A DNA stretch of 64,000 bases from JAHZKN01 sp965250205 (GTDB lineage: Bacteria > Pseudomonadota > Alphaproteobacteria > Rhizobiales > Hyphomicrobiaceae). Made by a program: the position numbers and the translations under genes. Within the stretch, counting starts at the first letter, position 1, and each line of letters opens with the position of its first letter. This document shows, one piece after another, positions 52,056 through 60,413 of this stretch. The stretch covers positions 16,726 through 80,725 of the forward strand of contig CBDFNK010000008.1 in NCBI GenBank assembly GCA_965250205.1, read 5' to 3'. Under the pieces are notes generated by a model. It saw only the letters and a list, made by a program, of their open reading frames with translations, did no database searches and was not told the DNA's origin.

Positions 52056-53084
52056 ATGCAGCGTGCCTTCATTACGGGTGTCTCCGGCACAGAATTGACA
52101 GCGCAAGAGCGCGCGCTTTTCAGCCATCGCCGCCCGTGCGGGCTGATCTTATTTTCACGCAACTGCGTCGCCCTCGATCAAATCCGCAACCTCGTGCGTG
52201 ATGCGCTTGATGCCGTTGGTTCGGACCTTCTGGTTTTGATTGATCAAGAAGGTGGGCGCGTGCAGCGTCTGCGACCACCGTTGGGGCGCGCGTTGCCGCC
52301 GGGTTCTGCCTTTGCCGATCTTTATGACCAAAACTTATCAGCTGCTGTTGAGGTTGCTTTTCAGACGTCGCGACTTGTGGCGCACGATCTCAAAATATTA
52401 GGCATCAACACCAACTGCACGCCGGTTTTGGATCTTCCCGTTCCGGGTGCCGATGCCATCATCGGCGACAGGGCACTTGGTGCGCAACCTGACAAAGTTG
52501 CAAGGCTGGGCCGTGCGATTGCAAACGGGTATCTGGCAGGCGGTGTAGTGCCGGTGATTAAGCATATTCCAGGTCATGGCCGTGCTGATGTTGATAGCCA
52601 TCTGAAGCTGCCGGTTGTTGAGTGCGAACGCGCAACCCTTGAGGTGAGTGACTTTGCGCCGTTTAAGGCGCTGGCGGATTTACCCGCTGCTATGACGGCA
52701 CACGTTGTATTTAAGGCGCTTGATCCCACCCACCCTGCAAGCACCTCCAAAGTCGTGACCCAGGAGGTCATTCGCGAGTGGATTGGGTTTGAGGGACTGT
52801 TGATGAGCGATGACCTATCGATGAAGGCGCTTGATGGTGAATTGGCGAGGCGCGCCGAACTGGTTATTGCCGCTGGATCTGATGTGGTGCTCCACTGCAA
52901 CGGCGATATTGCTGAGATGCGGGAGGTGGCGATGGCCACCCCAGAGCTTGAAGGTGCCGCTTTAGGGCGTTTTCAGCGTGCTTTGTCCCACATCAGCCAC
53001 GCCGAGCCGTTTGATCACGCCCAAGCTGAAGGGCTGTTGACGAGCCTTCTTGAGCGCTCTGGCTCGGCCTCTGAATCAGTGTAA
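52056..53084 (+). CDS. nagZ: Beta-N-acetylhexosaminidase (NagZ)
   Basis: A 342-residue glycoside hydrolase family 3 enzyme that removes GlcNAc from anhydromuropeptides during cell-wall recycling. It shows CGLILFSRNC, VLIDQEGGRVQRLRPP, NTNCTPVLDLPVPGAD, the catalytic-loop motif VIKHIPGHGRADVDSHLKLP and nucleophile-region LLMSDDLSMKAL. ATG 52056 is chosen because GGAG lies 5 nt upstream; GTG 52038 is an alternative. Lytic transglycosylases such as the slt product make its substrates. scpA follows. Confidence 0.95.
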   Translation: MQRAFITGVSGTELTAQERALFSHRRPCGLILFSRNCVALDQIRNLVRDALDAVGSDLLVLIDQEGGRVQRLRPPLGRALPPGSAFADLYDQNLSAAVEVAFQTSRLVAHDLKILGINTNCTPVLDLPVPGADAIIGDRALGAQPDKVARLGRAIANGYLAGGVVPVIKHIPGHGRADVDSHLKLPVVECERATLEVSDFAPFKALADLPAAMTAHVVFKALDPTHPASTSKVVTQEVIREWIGFEGLLMSDDLSMKALDGELARRAELVIAAGSDVVLHCNGDIAEMREVAMATPELEGAALGRFQRALSHISHAEPFDHAQAEGLLTSLLERSGSASESV

Positions 53085-53179
53085 TCTAGGCCCATGCAAG
53101 GTGCCTTGGCGGCTCATCGACGCGCCGCCCGCTGAACGACTGCAGCGCCAACCCGTTAACGAACGCCCGAAAAGAAAAG

Positions 53180-54019
53180 ATGACCGAAGATCGCGACATT
53201 GAGACGACTGACCAGACCGAATGGGCGGCCCCAACGGGGGAAGACGCGCCAACGGAGTCGGAGACGTTGGTTATCGACGTTACGGGATTTTCTGGCCCGC
53301 TTGACCTGCTGCTTGCCCTTGCACGGACCCAAAAAGTTGATCTCGCGCAAATCTCGGTGTTGGCGCTCGTTGAACAGTACCTCGCTTACATCGAAGAAGC
53401 ACGACGCACTAAACTTGAACTGGCCGCCGACTATCTTGTCATGGCCGCGTGGTTGGCCTTTTTGAAATCGCGCCTGCTGCTGCCAAAAGAAAATGAAGAC
53501 GAGGGCGAGATCAGCGCAGAAGAAATGGCGCAACGTCTTGCCTTTCGTTTGAAGCGTCTTGAAGCCATGCACCAAGCGATGGCGCAATTGATGACCCGTA
53601 ACCGGTTAGGCCAGGATGTGTTTGATCGCGGCCAGCCAGAGCCTGTGAAAACACACCGTGAGACTCAGTGGACCGCGGAGATTTATGATCTTCTCAAAGC
53701 CTATGCCATTCAGCGCACGCGCACTATTGAACATCGCCATGTTGTCAAAGCGCGCAAGGTATGGTCCATCAAGGATGCCCGCCAGCGCTTACAAAGTCTG
53801 GTTGGCAAGGAGAACGCTGGCAATTGGGTGCAGCTTGAAATGTTCCTGGAACACTATTTGCCAGAAGGCGAAGAAGCGCGCTCTGTCCGTGCGAGTTCAT
53901 TTGGTGCAACATTGGAAATGGCCCGCGAAGGCTTGGTCCAGTTACGCCAAGAGGCTCCGTTTGAGCCGATCTATATGCGCCGTTGTGAAGAAGGTGCGGA
54001 GTGGGAGCGGATTGTCTAG
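53180..54019 (+). CDS. scpA: Segregation and condensation protein A
   Basis: ScpA is the kleisin of the SMC-ScpAB complex that compacts and segregates chromosomes. The 279-residue protein has the kleisin start FSGPLDLLLALARTQKVDLA and the helical AADYLVMAAWLAFLKSRLLL, a winged C-terminus (MFLEHYLPEGEEARSVRASS), and an acidic N-terminal 30 residues. scpB lies 79 bp downstream. The pairing with popZ genes in this window fits chromosome-segregation functions, though PopZ acts through ParB. Confidence 0.95.
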   Translation: MTEDRDIETTDQTEWAAPTGEDAPTESETLVIDVTGFSGPLDLLLALARTQKVDLAQISVLALVEQYLAYIEEARRTKLELAADYLVMAAWLAFLKSRLLLPKENEDEGEISAEEMAQRLAFRLKRLEAMHQAMAQLMTRNRLGQDVFDRGQPEPVKTHRETQWTAEIYDLLKAYAIQRTRTIEHRHVVKARKVWSIKDARQRLQSLVGKENAGNWVQLEMFLEHYLPEGEEARSVRASSFGATLEMAREGLVQLRQEAPFEPIYMRRCEEGAEWERIV

Positions 54020-54098
54020 AAGTTGTCCTGCCACCAAAGAATTGGTTTATCCGCACTGACATGCAACAGGAATTGTCATCTAAGAGGCTTAAATAATT

Positions 54099-55022
54099 AT
54101 GGTTCCGCCAAAACTCAAACTTGTAAAAGATGCGGATGCTGAGCTTGACGGCGAAGCCCTGTTAAACGACAGCGATGATGCCTCACCTGAGGCGATTGAA
54201 TTGGCCGCAGCCTTGGCTGATGCGCCAGCCGCCTTGCCGGGTGGTTATTCGGAATTGTCATCGTCTGATCGTGGCGAGCAACTGCGCATCCTTGAGGCCG
54301 TCATTTTTGCCTCTCCGGAACCCGTCGATGAAGCAACACTGAAAAGTCACCTCGGTGATGGGGAAGACATCTCTCAGTTGCTTGAAGAATTGCGGGCGCT
54401 TTATGCCAATCGCGGCGTGCACCTTGTCATTGTGGCCGACAAATGGACCTTCCGCACCGCAGACGATTTGGCGTTTGTCCTGCAAAAGTACGCCAAGGAG
54501 AAACGGCGCTTGTCCAAAGCCGCTCTCGAAACCTTGGCCATCATTGCCTACCACCAACCTGTGACACGGGCAGAAATTGAAGAAGTGCGCGGCGTTTCAA
54601 TCTCAACCGGAACACTTGATATTTTAATGGAAACGGGATGGGTGCGTCCACGCGGCCGCCGTCGCGCGCCGGGAATGCCGATCACCTACGGGACGACAGA
54701 GGCCTTCCTCGGCCACTTTAGTTTACCATCGGTTCAGGATCTACCGGGGCTTCGAGAGTTGAAAGCAGCGGGTCTGTTGGATTCCACCTTGCCGCCTGGA
54801 TTTGAGGTGCCGTCACCAACTGATGTTGCCGCTCTGATGCCAGATGAATTGCCACTTGATGCGGTTGATGATGAAGACGATGACGATGTTGAGGTTGATC
54901 AGGAAAGCTTGGGCTTTGACGAAGCCGAGGCTGTGCACGATGACCAGGCCGCAGAGGCAGCATTTCAATCAGATTTTGAGGCAGAGGCGCTTGAAGATGA
55001 CGTATCAGGCTCTCGAAGCTGA
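54099..55022 (+). CDS. scpB: Segregation and condensation protein B
   Basis: ScpB dimerises through winged-helix domains and supports ScpA in the SMC complex. The 307-residue protein has RILEAVIFASPEPVDEATLK, KWTFRTADDLAFVLQKY, then SKAALETLAIIAYHQPVTRA and GVSISTGTLDILMETGWVRP. N-terminal (about 45 residues) and C-terminal (about 75 residues) extensions are acidic and probably disordered. In related genomes tatA follows directly; here an ABC transporter ATPase gene lies between. Confidence 0.95.
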   Translation: MVPPKLKLVKDADAELDGEALLNDSDDASPEAIELAAALADAPAALPGGYSELSSSDRGEQLRILEAVIFASPEPVDEATLKSHLGDGEDISQLLEELRALYANRGVHLVIVADKWTFRTADDLAFVLQKYAKEKRRLSKAALETLAIIAYHQPVTRAEIEEVRGVSISTGTLDILMETGWVRPRGRRRAPGMPITYGTTEAFLGHFSLPSVQDLPGLRELKAAGLLDSTLPPGFEVPSPTDVAALMPDELPLDAVDDEDDDDVEVDQESLGFDEAEAVHDDQAAEAAFQSDFEAEALEDDVSGSRS

Positions 55023-55093
55023 CGTGCAAAGAACCTGGCCCGTACTCTACCCGCTGAGAGATGGGCGGGCTTACACTGAATGAGTAGTGCGTT

Positions 55094-56254
55094 TTGAACA
55101 ACCAATCCACACCGACAAAAGAACATCAAAGCGAAGGCGTGAAACATCGCGCCTCGAAAGCGCCGGTTCGGGCGGCTGCGACCATCGCTGCTCGGTTGAC
55201 CTTTGAGGGTGTGTCGCGGCGCTATGGCGAGACCTACGCGTTAAAAGATTTCTCATTGGATATCGCGCCTGGCGAAATTGTGTGCTTGCTTGGCCCATCA
55301 GGGTGCGGGAAATCAACTCTACTTCGTGTAGCCGCAGGCCTTGAACGTCCGAGTGAAGGGCGCATTCTAATCAACGGACGCGAAGTTTCAGGCAGCCAAG
55401 CCTTTGTGCCGCCAGAGAAGCGTGGTGTTGGATTGATGTTCCAGGACTTTGCGTTGTTCCCGCATCTGACTATCGTCGACAACGTTGCGTTTGGTCTCAA
55501 AGCTTTGCCCAAAGCCGATGCAATGCGCGAAGCATTGACCATGTTGGCGCGTGTTGGACTTGAAAGTTATGCTGAGTCCTATCCTCATATTTTGTCTGGC
55601 GGACAACAACAGCGCGTGGCGCTCGCACGCGCGATTGTTCCGCGTCCGTCCGTGATGCTGATGGATGAACCTTTTTCAGGCCTTGACGTGCAGTTGCGCG
55701 AAGCCATGCAGGAAGAAACACTCACCTTGCTACGTGAGACGCGCGCCACCTCAATGATCGTTACTCATCACCCCGAAGAGGCGCTACGCCTCGGTGATCG
55801 CATTGCAGTGATGCGTAATGGGCGCATCGTTCAGGTCGGCAAAGCAGAACAGCTGTACAACAATCCGGCGGAGCTGTTTGTTGCGCGCCTCTTTTCCGAA
55901 GTCAATGAGGTCACGTATCAGGTATCCGGTGGTGAGATTGAAACACCTTTAGGCCGCGTTGCGGTTAAGGAGGCAAGAGACGGTGATCAGGTAATTTTAT
56001 GTCTGCGTCAACAGGCGATTCGTGTTTCAGCCGACCCTAAAGCCGACGGCCTTTCAGGTCGTGTGCTCCACGTGACATTCCTCGGAGACGATGCCTGGCT
56101 GGACGTCGGCGTGGCCGGTTTTGATGAGCCGTTACGGGTCCGGGTGCTGCAATCAGATGGCTTTGAAAAAGGCACTGAAGTCCAGGTAATGATTGATTTG
56201 GCCAAGGCATTGGTCTTTGCAAGGGTCTGTCAGACCCCCATATCTGACGTCTAA
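55094..56254 (+). CDS. ABC transporter ATP-binding protein (FbpC/PotA-like)
   Basis: A 386-residue ATPase with Walker A LGPSGCGKST, Q-loop MFQDFALFPHLT, signature LSGGQQQRVALARA, Walker B VMLMDEPFSGLD and H-loop VTHHPEEALRLGDR, then a TOBE-type C-terminal domain (about 290-380). It resembles the ATPases of iron(III) and spermidine/putrescine importers. No permease or binding-protein gene is adjacent, and it lies between scpB and tatA. The start is uncertain: TTG 55094, or a GTG at 55139 closer to the domain. The partner permease must be elsewhere; substrate unknown. Confidence 0.9.
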   Translation: MNNQSTPTKEHQSEGVKHRASKAPVRAAATIAARLTFEGVSRRYGETYALKDFSLDIAPGEIVCLLGPSGCGKSTLLRVAAGLERPSEGRILINGREVSGSQAFVPPEKRGVGLMFQDFALFPHLTIVDNVAFGLKALPKADAMREALTMLARVGLESYAESYPHILSGGQQQRVALARAIVPRPSVMLMDEPFSGLDVQLREAMQEETLTLLRETRATSMIVTHHPEEALRLGDRIAVMRNGRIVQVGKAEQLYNNPAELFVARLFSEVNEVTYQVSGGEIETPLGRVAVKEARDGDQVILCLRQQAIRVSADPKADGLSGRVLHVTFLGDDAWLDVGVAGFDEPLRVRVLQSDGFEKGTEVQVMIDLAKALVFARVCQTPISDV

Positions 56255-56456
56255 TCGTTTTTCCACCCTGATGTGCGACTACACTTATCACCGGGTTTAC
56301 CCTGATCAGTATTTATACTGCATCATTGTAGCGCTTGCCGGATTTGGCGCGAAATGTGATAGACTCATTACCAAGACAAATCGCGCCTAGGACCGTTTCG
56401 GTCTGGGCTCAAGGACTGGCCCCTAAGTTGGCCGCGATAGAGGAGTTTTTTTCAAA

Positions 56457-56690
56457 ATGATCGGCGCCAAAGAAATATTGTTGCTGCTGTTGGTCGTTGT
56501 CCTGCTGTTTGGTCGCGGCAAAATCTCTGAGTTGATGGGTGACGTTGCCAAAGGTATTCGCAGCTTCAAAAAAGGCATGAGCGAAGATGATGATGCGGCG
56601 AGCCCGCAGGCGGTTGCGCCAAAGACAATCGACCAAACCTCATCTGCTCAGTCAACAACTGACAGTGAGCGGTCCTCGACCCGGTCGTAG
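56457..56690 (+). CDS. tatA: Sec-independent protein translocase TatA
   Basis: TatA forms the pore-like oligomer of the twin-arginine export system. The 77-residue protein has one N-terminal helix (EILLLLLVVVLLFGRG), the hinge FGRGKISELMGDVAKGIRSF, the amphipathic helix SFKKGM, and a charged tail. The stretch before the helix is only five residues (MIGAK) and lacks the polar/Trp start (GxxSIWHW) of most TatA. GAGGAG lies upstream. tatB and tatC follow in one operon. Confidence 0.93.
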   Translation: MIGAKEILLLLLVVVLLFGRGKISELMGDVAKGIRSFKKGMSEDDDAASPQAVAPKTIDQTSSAQSTTDSERSSTRS

Positions 56691-56723
56691 CCTACAAATC
56701 CGTTCAGACATACAGGATCGACG

Positions 56724-57044
56724 ATGTTCGATATCGGATTCTATGAGCTGCTCATCTTTGCGGTCGTGACATTGATTTTTGTCGGCCCGAAAGAGTTGCC
56801 CACCTTGATGCGCACAGTCGGCCGCTATGTCGGCATTCTACGCCGTCAGGCAGATGAATTTCGCGGCCATTTTGATGCGGCAATGCAAGAAGCTGAAATT
56901 GATCGGATGCAGGAAGAATTGGAGTCGGTCAGCAAAGAGCTGGATCAATCGTATGGTGATGCCACAGCGGCGGTTGATGACGGCGCCGTCAAACTTTCAC
57001 AAATGGAGCCCCTCGACGTTGAGCCTGATAAAGGTGAGGGGTGA
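56724..57044 (+). CDS. tatB: Sec-independent protein translocase TatB
   Basis: TatB forms the substrate-receptor complex with TatC. The 106-residue protein starts MFDIGFYELLIFAVVTLIFV, then GPKELPTLMRTVGRYVG, a long amphipathic/coiled stretch with IDRMQEELESVSKELDQ, and an acidic end. The Glu in the membrane helix (FYELL) distinguishes TatB from TatA. Its stop codon TGA shares a base with the ATG of tatC. Confidence 0.94.
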   Translation: MFDIGFYELLIFAVVTLIFVGPKELPTLMRTVGRYVGILRRQADEFRGHFDAAMQEAEIDRMQEELESVSKELDQSYGDATAAVDDGAVKLSQMEPLDVEPDKGEG

Positions 57045-57850
57045 TGACCAACGCACTGACGCCCAAGGATGAAGATGTGGCAATGGATGACTCAAAGGCA
57101 CCCTTGCTTGATCATTTGGTTGAACTGCGTCAGCGCTTAATTGTTGCCGTTGCTGTTTTCTTTGTGATGTTTCTTATCTGCTTTGCCGTTGCCCGACCCA
57201 TCTACGATTTTTTGGTTTGGCCCTACCACTGGGCTTCGGGTAATGATGATGTTCGCCTTATTGCGACGCATTTTTTGGAACAAATATTTACGCACCTGAA
57301 GCTTGCTATGTTTGGCGCTGCTGTGTTGTCGTTTCCGGTGATCTCAACGCAGATCTACAAATTTATGGCACCTGGTCTTTACAAGAATGAGCGTGCGGCT
57401 TTTCGGCCCTATCTGATTGCAACGCCGATTTTGTTTTTGTTAGGTGCGGCGGTCGTCTATTTTATTGCCATGCCGATCTTAATCAAGTTGTCCGAGACGA
57501 TGGCGGCTGATGCAACGGCAGGCGGCACAGCCATTGAATTGATGCCGAAGGTTAGCGAATATTTCTCGATGATTATGTCTTTGACGCTCGGCTTTGGCAT
57601 TTGCTTTCAATTGCCGGTGATCTTAACGCTACTGGCGCGCATTGGCATTGTGACGGCGGACAAACTGCGTTCGGGGCGCCGTTTTGCGATTGTCGCAATC
57701 ACGGCTATGGCGGCCATTTTGACGCCACCGGACGCGCTTTCGATGATCATCATGATTTTGCCGACACTGGTTCTCTATGAGGTGTCAATTTGGTCGGTTG
57801 CATGGGTTGAGAAGAAGCAGGCTGGGACACCAGCTGAGGCTGCGACGTAA
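57044..57850 (+). CDS. tatC: Sec-independent protein translocase TatC
   Basis: TatC binds twin-arginine signal peptides. The 268-residue six-helix membrane protein has the conserved DHLVELRQRLIVAVAVFFVM, the FLEQIFTHLKLAMF stretch, PGLYKNERAAFRPYLIATPI, and later helices ending PPDALSMIIMILPTLVLYEV. ATG 57044 overlaps the tatB stop by one base; GTG 57041 is an alternative. AAGGTGAGGGG lies before it. Tat exports folded cofactor proteins. Confidence 0.96.
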   Translation: MTNALTPKDEDVAMDDSKAPLLDHLVELRQRLIVAVAVFFVMFLICFAVARPIYDFLVWPYHWASGNDDVRLIATHFLEQIFTHLKLAMFGAAVLSFPVISTQIYKFMAPGLYKNERAAFRPYLIATPILFLLGAAVVYFIAMPILIKLSETMAADATAGGTAIELMPKVSEYFSMIMSLTLGFGICFQLPVILTLLARIGIVTADKLRSGRRFAIVAITAMAAILTPPDALSMIIMILPTLVLYEVSIWSVAWVEKKQAGTPAEAAT

Positions 57851-57947
57851 AACTTAGGCGCTCGGCCTCAGGCGACTGGACCCGGGGCAGCGGGGTGCGT
57901 ATAGCAGGCCGACAGAATTCACTCACAACGCGAGATGGGGACTCAAC

Positions 57948-59228
57948 GTGTTCGACATCAAATGGATCCGTGATAATCCAGCTGAATTTGACAATGGCCT
58001 GAAGCGGCGTGGGCTTGAGCCCCTGTCGGGCACACTATTGAAACTTGATGAAGCACGCCGCGCGCATTTGACAACGCTGCAGGAGCTGCAACAACGGCGC
58101 AATGCCGCTTCAAAAGAAATTGGCAAAGCCAAAGCCCAAAAAGACGAGGCGAGGGCTCAAAAATTGATGGCCGAGGTGGCGGACATCAAAGCCAAGGTGC
58201 AATCGGGGGAAGACGAAGAACGCGCATTCAATGCCAAGCTTGAAGGCGCGCTCGCAGAAATTCCAAACATCCCGCTTGAGGACGTGCCCGAAGGTGCAGA
58301 CGAAAATGACAATGCGCTGGTGCGCACAGTCGGCGACCTGCCAAAATTTGACTTCGAACCCAAGCAGCATTTTGAAATTGGTGAAGGCCTCGGCCTGATG
58401 GATTTTGAAACGGCGGGCAAAATTTCAGGTGCACGGTTTGTGATCCTGAAAGGCGCACTGTCACGATTGGAACGCGCCATCGCCAACTTTATGCTGGATC
58501 AGCATACGGGCGAATTTGGTTATACTGAATATACGCCGCCATTGCTGGTGCGTGACCGGGCGGCTTTCGGCACGGGGAACTTGCCGAAGTTCGCGGAGGA
58601 TCTCTTTAAAACAGAAAACGACTATTGGTTGATCCCGACGGCAGAAGTGCCGCTGACCAATATGGTGCGCGAAACCATACTTGATGGTGCAGACCTGCCG
58701 ATGCGCGCAACGGCCTGGACGCCGTGTTTTAGATCGGAAGCAGGCGCGGCGGGAAAAGATACCCGTGGCATGATCCGCCAACACCAATTCTCAAAAGTTG
58801 AGCTGGTGTCAATCACCACACCAGAGCAGAGCATTGAGGAACACGAGCGCATGACCAAGTGTGCGCAAGCCATTCTTGAGCGCCTGGGACTGGCCTATCG
58901 CACGATGCTGTTGTGCACGGGCGACATGGGGTTTGCTAGCCGCAAAACTTATGATCTTGAGGTTTGGTTGCCAGGACAGGATGCCTACCGAGAAATTTCA
59001 AGCTGCTCGGTGTGTGGCGATTTCCAGGCGCGGCGCATGGGTGCTAGGTTCCGCGCCGCAGACTCCAAGGATGTACGCCACGTTCACACCTTGAATGGGT
59101 CTGGCGTGGCAGTTGGCCGTACGTTGGTCGCTATTTTGGAGAATTACCAACAAGCGGATGGCTCGGTGCTTATTCCTGAGGTGCTGCACGGTTACATGGG
59201 CGGCGAAACAAAAATCACAGCGGCCTGA
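57948..59228 (+). CDS. serS: Seryl-tRNA synthetase
   Basis: A 426-residue class II synthetase. The N-terminal coiled-coil arm (about 25-105, KEIGKAKAQKDEARAQKLMA) grips the tRNA-Ser variable arm. Class II motifs 2 and 3 are FRSEAGAAGKDTRGMIRQHQ and NGSGVAVGRTLVAILENY, with TAEVPLTNM and EVWLPGQDAYREISSCS. The start is GTG 57948 with GGGGA upstream, giving MFDIKWIRDNP. It follows tatC by 97 bp, and surE is 32 bp downstream, the usual order. Confidence 0.96.
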   Translation: MFDIKWIRDNPAEFDNGLKRRGLEPLSGTLLKLDEARRAHLTTLQELQQRRNAASKEIGKAKAQKDEARAQKLMAEVADIKAKVQSGEDEERAFNAKLEGALAEIPNIPLEDVPEGADENDNALVRTVGDLPKFDFEPKQHFEIGEGLGLMDFETAGKISGARFVILKGALSRLERAIANFMLDQHTGEFGYTEYTPPLLVRDRAAFGTGNLPKFAEDLFKTENDYWLIPTAEVPLTNMVRETILDGADLPMRATAWTPCFRSEAGAAGKDTRGMIRQHQFSKVELVSITTPEQSIEEHERMTKCAQAILERLGLAYRTMLLCTGDMGFASRKTYDLEVWLPGQDAYREISSCSVCGDFQARRMGARFRAADSKDVRHVHTLNGSGVAVGRTLVAILENYQQADGSVLIPEVLHGYMGGETKITAA

Positions 59229-59260
59229 AAATTCAAGCAGTGAAAAGGCAAGCGCCGAAT

Positions 59261-60076
59261 ATGCGCATTTTGATCACCAACGATGATGGCTTCGATGCCC
59301 ATGGCTTGAGCGTTCTGAAAAAGATCGCACAGGCGTTGTCTGATGACGTTTGGTTGGTGGCGCCTGAAACCAACCAAAGTGGGGCCTCCCATGCGCTGAC
59401 ATTGCAGGTGCCGCTGCGGTATCGCGAAGTTGGCAAACAGGCCTTTGCGGTAAAGGGTACGCCTGCCGATTGCGTCATCATGGGTGCCAAACATGTGCTG
59501 AAAGATGCGCTACCCACGTTGGTTTTGTCTGGCGTCAATCATGGGTCCAATGCTGCAGAGGATGTAAGTTATTCAGGCACCATTGCAGGAGCGATGCAGG
59601 GTGCACACCTTGGCATTCGCTCCATCGCGTTGAGTTTGATGATTGGTGATGCGAATGAATCAGATGTGGAAGCGCGTCAGCATTGGCAGACCGTGCTTGA
59701 TTATGGCCCTGACCTCATTCGCTCGCTTCTCAAGAAGGATTGGCCAAAGGGCGTCTTGATGAACGTCAATTTCCCCTTTGCGACATCAGAAGATGTGGCC
59801 GGGGTTACAATAACCGAGCAAGGGGTGAGAGATCTAAGTGGCCTGCATTTGGCTGAGCGCCATGACACCTGGGGCACGCCCTATTTCTGGATTGGCTTTG
59901 AGCGCAAAAAACAGACATTGGTTGAGGGCACTGATCTTTGGGCATTGGCGAATAATCATATTTCGGTTACACCGCTGTCGCTCAAATTTACTGACGTTGA
60001 AACGCGCGCCGAGCTGAAGCAGCACTTTGCATCATTTGGTGATTTTGCCGGTAAGACCCGCCCTGAGTGCGCGTGA
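59261..60076 (+). CDS. surE: 5'-nucleotidase SurE
   Basis: SurE is a metal-dependent nucleoside monophosphatase linked to stationary-phase survival. The 271-residue protein begins MRILITNDDGFDAHGLSVL with the metal-binding Asp pair, then VAPETNQSGASHALTL with SGxS-type residues, and VLSGVNHGSNAAEDVSYSGT with the metal-binding Asn. ATG 59261 is used by family resemblance; GTG 59240 would add seven residues. The pcm gene that follows surE in most relatives is missing here. Confidence 0.95.
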   Translation: MRILITNDDGFDAHGLSVLKKIAQALSDDVWLVAPETNQSGASHALTLQVPLRYREVGKQAFAVKGTPADCVIMGAKHVLKDALPTLVLSGVNHGSNAAEDVSYSGTIAGAMQGAHLGIRSIALSLMIGDANESDVEARQHWQTVLDYGPDLIRSLLKKDWPKGVLMNVNFPFATSEDVAGVTITEQGVRDLSGLHLAERHDTWGTPYFWIGFERKKQTLVEGTDLWALANNHISVTPLSLKFTDVETRAELKQHFASFGDFAGKTRPECA

Positions 60077-60413
60077 TTGCCAACTCAGTTGGTTGCTTGG
60101 TGCACCAACACGTTATCGACAACCAGATTAGAAGCCTTTGAATTGACCCAATTCTTCCGCGCTGGTTGCACATTCTTCTCCTACATGAGCAGTCAGTGAA
60201 AAGCCTTTTGAGGGGCGATTTGCGTTCGGAATTGGTGTTTTAAGGCTTTGCGAGCCGGGCCGAATGGGGCCATGGCGCGATAAAGCCAGCATTCCAGCGG
60301 TGGCGATGCAATAGCCATTTCGTGGTGGAGCAGTTTTGTCAAATAAGCGGGGACCGACTGCGCCGTTAAGGGAGCGTTAACTGGTTGAAGGTTAACTCGC
60401 TGGAGGTGTAGAG
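60077..60413. other. 337-bp gap between surE and the LytM lipoprotein gene
   Basis: No gene is present, though relatives carry pcm here; no fragment of it is recognisable. A small hairpin CCAACTCAGTTGG begins at 60081 near the surE stop. A short repeat GTTAAC occurs twice near 60378 and 60391. Confidence 0.5.

Noticed and set aside
60077..60413. pcm remnant after surE
   Set aside because: No frame in this gap shows methyltransferase motifs, so absence and not decay is reported.
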